Source: Tannerella sp. (GTDB lineage Bacteria > Bacteroidota > Bacteroidia > Bacteroidales > Tannerellaceae). From it: a stretch of 11,490 bases of DNA. Position 1 is the first letter of the stretch; every line of letters begins with the position of its first letter. This document shows positions 1 through 4,197 of this stretch, piece by piece. The notes below the pieces were generated by a model. That model was not told where the DNA came from and did not search any database. It saw only the letters and a list, made by a program, of their open reading frames with translations. Both the position numbers and the translations under genes were made by a program. Location: contig JAISEZ010000070.1 in the NCBI GenBank assembly GCA_031263835.1, positions 1-11,490 on the forward strand, in the 5' to 3' direction.

Positions 1-188
1 TGCAAACTGTGCAGGACATCCCGCGAAGATGAAAACACGCCCTGCAAACATTGCGGGATATCCCGCGAAGTTGAAAACACGTCCTGCAAACTTTGCAGGA
101 CATCCCGCAAAGCTGGAAACACGCCCTGCAAACTTTGCAGGGTATCCCGCGAAACTGGAAACACGCCCTGCGAACTTTGCAGGACATC
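1..188. repeat. 42-bp tandem repeat (minisatellite), about 4.5 copies
   Basis: Five successive TGCRAAC cores start at 1, 43, 85, 127 and 169, an exact 42-bp period with no indels. The array runs off the left edge, so the true copy number is unknown. Each unit carries a 17-bp inverted repeat (CCTGCAAA-C-TTTGCAGG) that is perfect at 83-99 and 125-141 and slightly degenerate at 41-57 and 167-183. A second near-palindrome overlaps it (91-112, one mismatch). Because 42 is a multiple of three, the array is open in several frames. In frame 2 it encodes a 14-residue repeat of the form ANFAG[HY]PAKL[KE]TRP, and many of the differences between copies are synonymous there. In frame 1 it encodes CxxC repeats. 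Whether it is translated is unresolved; no family is recognised. Confidence 0.9.
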
Positions 189-224
189 TGAAGCACAGAG
201 AAATTTTTACTGCTGATTCGCATG

Positions 225-245
225 AATGGTTAATGGTTAGTGATT
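225..245 (+). repeat. Heptamer tandem array, 3 units
   Basis: Three exact 7-bp steps are visible on the plus strand: AATGGTT, AATGGTT, AGTGATT. They are the same heptamer family (GGTTAAT / GGTTAGT / GATTAGT) found at the 3' ends of genes elsewhere in the window. The array points in the plus direction, so it would match a unit ending from the left, which is the 42-bp repeat region, and not the minus-strand acetyltransferase gene. Confidence 0.7.
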
Positions 246-348
246 GCCGGATCCGACGCGACACGACTGCCCTGCGGTCTCTGCCCCCGGGCTGCGCCTG
301 CGGCTTGCACGGGATTAGCCATGTTGGACGCCTTCCGGCGTCAGCCCG

Positions 349-375
349 CTGTGTACAAAACCATCCTGTACACAG
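349..375. other. Perfect 9-bp stem-loop
   Basis: CTGTGTACA (349-357) and TGTACACAG (367-373 plus AG to 375) are perfect inverted repeats around a 9-nt loop. The structure lies about 40 nt beyond the stop codon of the minus-strand acetyltransferase gene, so it could be a 3'-end stem-loop. There is no T-tract after it in that direction, so it is not a classic intrinsic terminator; an operator or a chance palindrome is also possible. Confidence 0.4.
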
Positions 376-414
376 TATGATACACCCCCCGTCAACCTTC
401 GTGCTGCATTCCCA

Positions 415-999
415 TTATTTCCCGGCTTCTTCTTTCCTGACTTTTCCGCCCTTTAGCCGGTAGTGTCCGCCGCTTTCGGGGCAGACGGCACGGCCTCGCA
501 GGTCGAACTTCAGCCGGTGACCGTATTCGCTGACCCAGCCGGTCCGGCGGGCCGGACTACCGACGACAAGCGCATAGGGCAATACATCCTTTGTCACCAC
601 CGCGCCGGCGCCAATCATGGCATAGGCGCCGATTCGCCGTCCGCAGAGAATGGTCGCGTTGGCGCCGATCGAAGCGCCCTTTTCGACATACGTAGGCAGG
701 TATTCATGCCTGCGCGAAATGGCGCTGCGCGGATTGAGGACGTTCGTAAACACGCAGCCGGGGCCTAAAAACACTTCATCCCCGCAGACTACGCCCGTAT
801 AAACCGATACATTGTTCTGTATCTTTACCCGGTTCCCCAGCAGCACGTCCGGCGAAACCACCACATTCTGTCCGATGCTGCAATCCTTTCCAATCCGGCA
901 TCCCTTCATGATATGGGAGAAATGCCAGATGCGCGTGCCTTCGCCGATCACGCTGCCTTCGTCTATCACGGCTGTTTCGTGTGCCTGATACGTTTCCAT
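415..999 (-). CDS. Hexapeptide-repeat sugar N-acetyltransferase, WlbB/WbpD type
   Basis: The 194-residue protein is a left-handed parallel beta-helix acyltransferase. It probably transfers acetyl from acetyl-CoA to an amino sugar nucleotide, as the UDP-2-acetamido-3-amino-2,3-dideoxyglucuronate N-acetyltransferases do for surface polysaccharide. Imperfect hexapeptide turns run from about residue 12 to 145 (VIGEGT, RIGKDC, SIGQNV, LLGNRV, SIGANA, MIGAGA). Family signatures are IWHFSHI (24-30), KIQNNVSVYTGV (59-70), FLGPGCVFTNV (77-87) followed by NPR, and the tail GWVSEYGHRL...CPESG (154-177). The length is normal. The ATG at 999 has AGGA upstream and the beta-helix starts directly after it. 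The other enzymes of the aminosugar pathway are not in the window, so the exact sugar substrate is inferred. It lies 221 bp downstream of the RsmI-like gene on the same strand. Confidence 0.88.
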   Translation of the reverse strand: METYQAHETAVIDEGSVIGEGTRIWHFSHIMKGCRIGKDCSIGQNVVVSPDVLLGNRVKIQNNVSVYTGVVCGDEVFLGPGCVFTNVLNPRSAISRRHEYLPTYVEKGASIGANATILCGRRIGAYAMIGAGAVVTKDVLPYALVVGSPARRTGWVSEYGHRLKFDLRGRAVCPESGGHYRLKGGKVRKEEAGK

Positions 1000-1035
1000 T
1001 GTGTTCCTGTTTTATTTATGCGAATCAGCAAGTCA

Positions 1036-1062
1036 GTAGGGGCGGAATGCTTTCGCCCGTAC
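1036..1062. repeat. 27-bp near-perfect palindrome (hairpin)
   Basis: GTA/TAC ends (1036-1038 with 1060-1062), GGGCG/CGCCC (1040-1044 with 1054-1058), one G-T wobble and two A-T pairs close on the loop TGC (1048-1050). The only mismatch is 1039 against 1059. The form (short, GC-rich, symmetric, intergenic) is that of a dispersed extragenic palindrome, but no second copy occurs in this window. Confidence 0.55.
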
Positions 1063-1170
1063 AGGCAGGGCAGCCGGCGGGACAGCCGCACATCACCATA
1101 CAGGGATACGGCAACAAATGCTATATCTGCCCGGGTCATTTGATTTCGTATATGAACTGACGGATTCATT

Positions 1171-1205
1171 CTACTAACTACTATCTACTAACTACTAACT
1201 ACTTA
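1171..1205 (-). repeat. Heptamer tandem array, 5 units, 3' of the RsmI-like gene
   Basis: Five exact 7-bp steps: CTACTAA, CTACTAT, CTACTAA, CTACTAA, CTACTTA. Read in the sense direction of the RsmI-like gene this is TTAGTAG repeated, beginning 15 nt after that gene's stop codon. It is a variant of the GRTTAGT heptamer at 3324-3371 and 4151-4197. Confidence 0.8.
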
Positions 1206-1220
1206 TTCTACTGCTCCGCA

Positions 1221-1925
1221 TTATTTGTAGATTAAAAATATCGCCGGTTTCCGGTTCAGGTCGGGCAGGCGACCGGCCCACTCCTTCACCGGACGTGTAC
1301 GGATGTATTCCTCCTCGCAGGTGATGCCCGCCGCGATACACAGTTTCGTTGTCGCCCTGCATGTCCGGACGATGTCCTCCAGCAGCTTGCCGTTCCGGTA
1401 GGGCGTTTCGATAAAGAGCTGGGTCTGGTTCCCGGCGTAGATGCGCGCCTCCAGCATCCGGATACGCTCGACGCGGGCGGAGGCTTCGATTGGAAGATAG
1501 CCGTGAAAGGCGAAATTCTGTCCGTTGAATCCCGACGCCATCAGCGCCAGCAGGAGGGACGACGGGCCTACCAGCGGCGTCACGCGGTATCCCTTCCGCT
1601 GCGCCAGCGCCACCACATCGGCTCCGGGGTCGGCAATGGCCGGACAGCCGGCCTCGGAAATCACGCCCATCGACTCGCCTTTCGCCAGGGGCGCCAGAAA
1701 GGTCGAAACCTGTTCGGGGGAAGTATGTCTGTTCAGTTCATAAAACGTCAGCGCGTCAATCACAATCGACGGCGCCGCCTTTTTCAGGAAACGGCGCGCC
1801 GTCCGTACATTTTCAACAATGAAATGACGGATAGAAAGGATGACATCGCGGTTGTAGTCCGGTAGCACCTTCCGGTGTTCCGTCTCGCCCAGCGTCGCGG
1901 GAATCAGAAAAAGAGCCGGCTGCAT
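1221..1925 (-). CDS. RsmI-like SAM-dependent methyltransferase (tetrapyrrole methylase fold)
   Basis: The 234-residue protein belongs to the family of RsmI, which 2'-O-methylates C1402 of 16S rRNA with S-adenosylmethionine. Visible signatures are PALFLIPATLG at the N-terminus, ENVRTARRFLK (about residue 36-46), the SAM-site loop GVISEAGCPAIADPG, the segment PLVGPSSLLLALMASGFNGQ and FHGYLPIE, then FIETPYRNGKLLEDI. The loop differs from the textbook RsmI motif SDAGTPGISDPG, and the protein is shorter than typical RsmI (roughly 280 residues). It therefore matches a shorter subtype, and the rRNA target is inferred. The frame is open further upstream, but the ATG at 1925 begins the family homology, and the upstream extension would be antisense to the divergent methyltransferase gene. 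A TACATTTG box lies just upstream. Confidence 0.85.
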   Translation of the reverse strand: MQPALFLIPATLGETEHRKVLPDYNRDVILSIRHFIVENVRTARRFLKKAAPSIVIDALTFYELNRHTSPEQVSTFLAPLAKGESMGVISEAGCPAIADPGADVVALAQRKGYRVTPLVGPSSLLLALMASGFNGQNFAFHGYLPIEASARVERIRMLEARIYAGNQTQLFIETPYRNGKLLEDIVRTCRATTKLCIAAGITCEEEYIRTRPVKEWAGRLPDLNRKPAIFLIYK

Positions 1926-1940
1926 AAAATTTCTTTTCTG

Positions 1941-1948
1941 CAAATGTA
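1941..1948 (-). promoter_or_regulatory. -7 box (TAnnTTTG) of the RsmI-like gene
   Basis: On the minus strand the sequence reads TACATTTG, matching the Bacteroidota -7 consensus. It would place the transcript start only about 10 nt from the ATG at 1925. No clear -33 TTTG is seen. It abuts the plus-strand -7 box with a single base between them. Confidence 0.5.
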
Positions 1949-1949
1949 C

Positions 1950-1957
1950 TACTTTTG
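1950..1957 (+). promoter_or_regulatory. -7 box (TAnnTTTG) of the rRNA methyltransferase gene
   Basis: The plus strand reads TACTTTTG, a match to the Bacteroidota -7 consensus. Transcription would begin near 1964, leaving a leader of about 13 nt before the ATG at 1977. A -33 element is not obvious. Together with the minus-strand box at 1941-1948 it forms a divergent promoter pair. Confidence 0.5.
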
Positions 1958-1976
1958 TCCCGATAATTGCAGGAAG

Positions 1977-3329
1977 ATGGATTTTCCACAGGATTTTACG
2001 GAACACATGCGCCGCCGGCAGGAGGATTATCCGCTGCTGGAAGCGGCGTTGCGCGCGGAGGCGCCGGTCAGTATCCGGCTCAATCCGGCCAAAACGTCGT
2101 CGCCGCTCCCTCATGAGCGGGTGATGTGGTGCTCCACGGGCTACTACCTGCCCGAACGTCCGGCGTTTACGTTTGACCCGCTCTTTCACGCCGGGACTTA
2201 TTACGTGCAGGAAGCAGCCTCCATGTTTCTGGAACAGGCCGTCGGGCAATATGTCACCTCGCCCGCAGTCTGCCTGGACCTGTGCGCGGCGCCGGGCGGG
2301 AAGTCAACGCACCTGCTGAGCCTGCTGCCGCGCGGGAGCCTGCTGGTAAGCAACGACGTCATCCGCAGCCGGGCGGCCGTTCTGGCGGAGAATGTCCTTA
2401 AATGGGGGTCGCCGGACGTCGCCGTCACGAACAGCGATCCGTCCGAACTGGGACGCCTCGCACACGGGTTCGACGTGCTGGTCGCCGATCTGCCCTGCTC
2501 GGGCGAAGGGATGTTCCGGAAAGACCCCGCCAGCCGCAGCGAATGGAGTCCGGCGAACGTAGCGCTGTGTGCCGCCCGCCAGCGGCGCATCCTGCACGAC
2601 GTCTGGCCGGCCCTCAAACCGGGCGGTATCTGCATCTACAGCACGTGCACCTTCAACTGCGAGGAAAATGAGGACAATATCCGCTATCTTGCCGGTCATC
2701 TGCCGGCGGAGGTTGTCCCGGTAAGCGTCGACGAAGGCTGGCACATCACCTGCAGCGCCGACGGCCGCTATCCGTCTTACCGTTTCTTTCCGCACCGGAC
2801 AAAGGGCGAAGGGTTCTTCCTGGCTGTCCTGCGCAAACCTGACGGGCCGTACCGTCCTTTTTCCGTCAAAAAGGGAAACAGACTGCCGGCGCTCAGGCAT
2901 ACGCCTCCGGCGGGCGAATGGCTGTCCGAAGCCGGTGCGTACCGCTTTACGGCAGAAGGGTCGCAGGTTCGCGCCATTCCGGAGATTCACGCGGAACGGA
3001 TGTGGTCGCTGACCGGAGGTCTCCGTGTGGTCACGGCCGGTATTCCGGCGGGCGAATGGAAGGGGAAAGACTTTCTGCCGGCGCCGGCGCTGGCCTTGAG
3101 CACGGCCTTCCGGCGCGACGCCTTCCCGACGGTCGAACTGGCCCGGAAAGACGCCATCCGCTACCTGCAAAGGGAGGCCCTGACACTGCCGCCGGATACG
3201 CCGAAAGGATACGTGACCGTGACCTTCCAAAATACGCCGCTGGGCTTTGTCAAGCACATCGGCCTCCGCGCAAACAACCTCTATCCGCATGAATGGCGCA
3301 TCCGCACCAAACAACAGCACAATGGTTAG
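1977..3329 (+). CDS. rRNA cytosine-C5 methyltransferase, NOL1/NOP2/Sun family (RsmF-like)
   Basis: The 450-residue protein would methylate carbon 5 of a cytosine in rRNA using S-adenosylmethionine. The Rossmann methyltransferase core carries the SAM loop DLCAAPGGKS (101-110), motif IV DLPCSGEGMFRKD with Cys174, and motif VI STCTFNCEENE with Cys224; the two cysteines are the catalytic pair of this family. Motif IV begins DLPC where the common form is DAPC. The N-terminal SIRLNPAK (32-39) and the C-terminal PUA-like segment (about 375-450, ending near GFVKHIGLRANNLYPHEWRI) are as in RsmF/YebU-type enzymes, so 16S rRNA is the likely target. I chose the ATG at 1977 (preceded by AGGAAG) because an in-frame ATG at 1944 overlaps the promoter box. 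The stop codon lies inside a heptamer array. Confidence 0.92.
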   Translation: MDFPQDFTEHMRRRQEDYPLLEAALRAEAPVSIRLNPAKTSSPLPHERVMWCSTGYYLPERPAFTFDPLFHAGTYYVQEAASMFLEQAVGQYVTSPAVCLDLCAAPGGKSTHLLSLLPRGSLLVSNDVIRSRAAVLAENVLKWGSPDVAVTNSDPSELGRLAHGFDVLVADLPCSGEGMFRKDPASRSEWSPANVALCAARQRRILHDVWPALKPGGICIYSTCTFNCEENEDNIRYLAGHLPAEVVPVSVDEGWHITCSADGRYPSYRFFPHRTKGEGFFLAVLRKPDGPYRPFSVKKGNRLPALRHTPPAGEWLSEAGAYRFTAEGSQVRAIPEIHAERMWSLTGGLRVVTAGIPAGEWKGKDFLPAPALALSTAFRRDAFPTVELARKDAIRYLQREALTLPPDTPKGYVTVTFQNTPLGFVKHIGLRANNLYPHEWRIRTKQQHNG

Positions 3330-3371
3330 TGATTAGTGGTGCGAATCATTAACCACTAACCACTAATCACC
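3324..3371. repeat. Two convergent heptamer arrays forming a hairpin
   Basis: GGTTAGT-GATTAGT (3324-3337) starts inside the methyltransferase gene and includes its TAG stop. AACCACT-AACCACT-AATCACC (3351-3371) is the opposite-strand array that covers the end of the minus-strand surface-protein remnant. The two arrays are complementary: 3329-3340 pairs perfectly with 3359-3370 over 12 bp around an 18-nt loop. They could act together as a bidirectional 3'-end structure between convergent genes, although no T-tract follows on either side. Confidence 0.75.
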
Positions 3372-3600
3372 ACTTTCCGTGTTTTTTCGCCGGTTTGGAT
3401 GAGGTAGCATCCCGGGGGGCAGTTGGGTAAGCGCGACGGGCGTCTGAGGATCGACGGTTCTGAAGGCTAAAACCATGTCCGGCTCATACCCCCGCGCAGG
3501 CGCGAGGGTCAGCATCACCGGCGTACCGGCCGGAGCGAACGTCGGACTTGCGGTGACGGAGCCGTTCGCGAATTGTTCGTGCGTGGTTTTTGGCAGGAAA
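3356..3600 (-). pseudogene. 3' remnant of a secreted surface protein with T9SS-type C-terminal signal
   Basis: Read on the minus strand, the remnant gives NGSVTASPTFAPAGTPVMLTLAPARGYEPD in spirit: a beta-rich segment resembling the InlB-type B-repeats common in Bacteroidota surface proteins. Next come ALTQLPPG and, after one frame change, CYLIQTGEKTRKVVISG and a TAG stop at 3356-3358. LPPGCYLIQTGEKTRKVV is a good match to the type A C-terminal sorting signal of type IX secretion. The frames join if one G is removed from the G6 run at 3414-3419, so this is either a frameshift mutation or a homopolymer sequencing error. The 5' part of the gene is missing: sequence from about 3590-3600 upward belongs to an IS630 fragment, and no continuation appears beyond it. 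No start can be assigned. Confidence 0.6.
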
Positions 3601-4025
3601 ATCACCTGTTGAGCGATACAGAATGAGTATTTTCGGAGCAGCGGGTAAAAACAGGCAATTAATAACGTTTGAGAATGAAACATTTAATGCGGCGACATTC
3701 AAACTGTTTCTTGAAAAGCTAATTTTGAAGGTAAACCGCGGGACAAAAAAAGATTCTTTTGGTTTTGGATAATGCCCGATATCGCCACGCCAGGATATTG
3801 CAGGACTGGTTGAAAGAAGTTTCAAATGTGCCGGAACTGTTTTTTCTTCCACCTTATTCGCCGGAGTTGAACCTTGGTGAGATACTTTGGAAGAAAACGG
3901 GGCGAGGTGTTACACATAACAGATATTTCAAATCCCCGGAAGAACTGCGGTACGATTTGAATATGTTTTGGGGACAGTTTGGAAACTCAAACAGAGAACT
4001 AAAGAAATTATCCGCATTTATTTAA
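3590..4025 (+). pseudogene. IS630-family transposase remnant, truncated and frameshifted
   Basis: Only the C-terminal half of a DDE transposase remains. Frame 2 gives SPVERYRMSIFGAAGKNRQL and then ITFENETFN to about 3722. A short stretch in frame 1 gives FEGKPRDKK (about 3725-3750), and frame 3 gives KILLVLDNARYRHARILQDW followed by FFLPPYSPELNLGEILWKK to the TAA at 4025. The two shifts each fit one base lost from a homopolymer (T4 at 3723-3726, A7 at 3745-3751). The second catalytic Asp (VLDNARY) and the Glu (GEILW) survive, but the first Asp lies in the missing N-terminal part. The usual NPVE has become NLGE. The segment is visibly AT-richer than its neighbours, in line with transfer. It cannot be mobile by itself. 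Confidence 0.85.
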
Positions 4026-4041
4026 TGCGTTTATTATAGTA

Positions 4042-4063
4042 TTAGTTCATGCGTGTGAACTAA
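4042..4063. repeat. 8-bp inverted repeat beyond the transposase remnant
   Basis: TTAGTTCA (4042-4049) and TGAACTAA (4056-4063) are perfect inverted repeats with a 6-nt loop, 17 nt after the transposase stop. This could be the inner part of the element's right end or a small 3' hairpin. No partner copy is seen at the left boundary, so the terminal-repeat reading is unproved. Confidence 0.35.
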
Positions 4064-4150
4064 CCCGGTTGGCGGACATGCAGATGACGCGGATTGAGAA
4101 GATGAACACAGACAACAAAATGAATTATTTTGCGGTCATTACCTCTCACT

Positions 4151-4197
4151 CATCACTAACCATTAACCGTTAACCACTAATCACTAATCACTAATCA
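4151..4197 (-). repeat. Heptamer tandem array, about 6 units, overlapping the GHL10 stop codon
   Basis: On the plus strand, clean 7-bp steps AACCATT, AACCGTT, AACCACT, AATCACT, AATCACT, AATCACT are visible. In the sense direction of the GHL10 gene the array reads GTGATTA repeated and encodes the gene's last residues, VISD, plus the TAG stop at 4184-4186. The array then continues about 30 nt beyond the stop. Confidence 0.85.

Larger units (their letters stand above)
189..414. other. Gene-free spacer with stem-loops
   Basis: No credible coding region is seen between the tandem repeat and the end of the acetyltransferase gene. The frame that reads through the repeat stays open to 463, but beyond about 190 its translation has no recognisable composition or family and it runs into the neighbouring gene antisense. 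The stretch contains a heptamer array (225-245), a GC hairpin at 327-342 (6-bp stem, loop TTCC) and a 9-bp perfect stem at 349-375, each listed or discussed separately. Confidence 0.6.
1000..1220. other. Intergenic spacer with palindrome and heptamer array
   Basis: This 221-bp gap between two minus-strand genes has no convincing gene. A 67-codon minus frame (966-1169) overlaps the acetyltransferase start and reads through the palindrome, so I treat it as noise. No TAnnTTTG promoter box was found for the acetyltransferase, which may be transcribed from further upstream or from an unrecognised promoter. The spacer holds the hairpin at 1036-1062 and the heptamer array at 1171-1205. Confidence 0.6.

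Noticed and set aside
1..188. CRISPR array
   Set aside because: The whole 42-bp unit is repeated; there are no variable spacers between constant repeats and no cas genes.
966..1169. Small 67-codon minus gene
   Set aside because: It overlaps the acetyltransferase start and translates through the extragenic palindrome; no ribosome site or conserved feature is visible.
1926..2249. N-terminal extension of the RsmI-like gene to a start at 2249
   Set aside because: The extra residues are basic, low-information and antisense to the methyltransferase gene; family homology begins at the ATG at 1925 just after a promoter box.
2304..3320. 338-codon minus-strand open frame
   Set aside because: Antisense to the rRNA methyltransferase gene, which has all catalytic motifs.
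3590..4063. Complete IS630 insertion sequence
   Set aside because: The N-terminal half of the transposase is missing, two frameshifts are present, and no matching pair of terminal repeats or TA duplication could be found.
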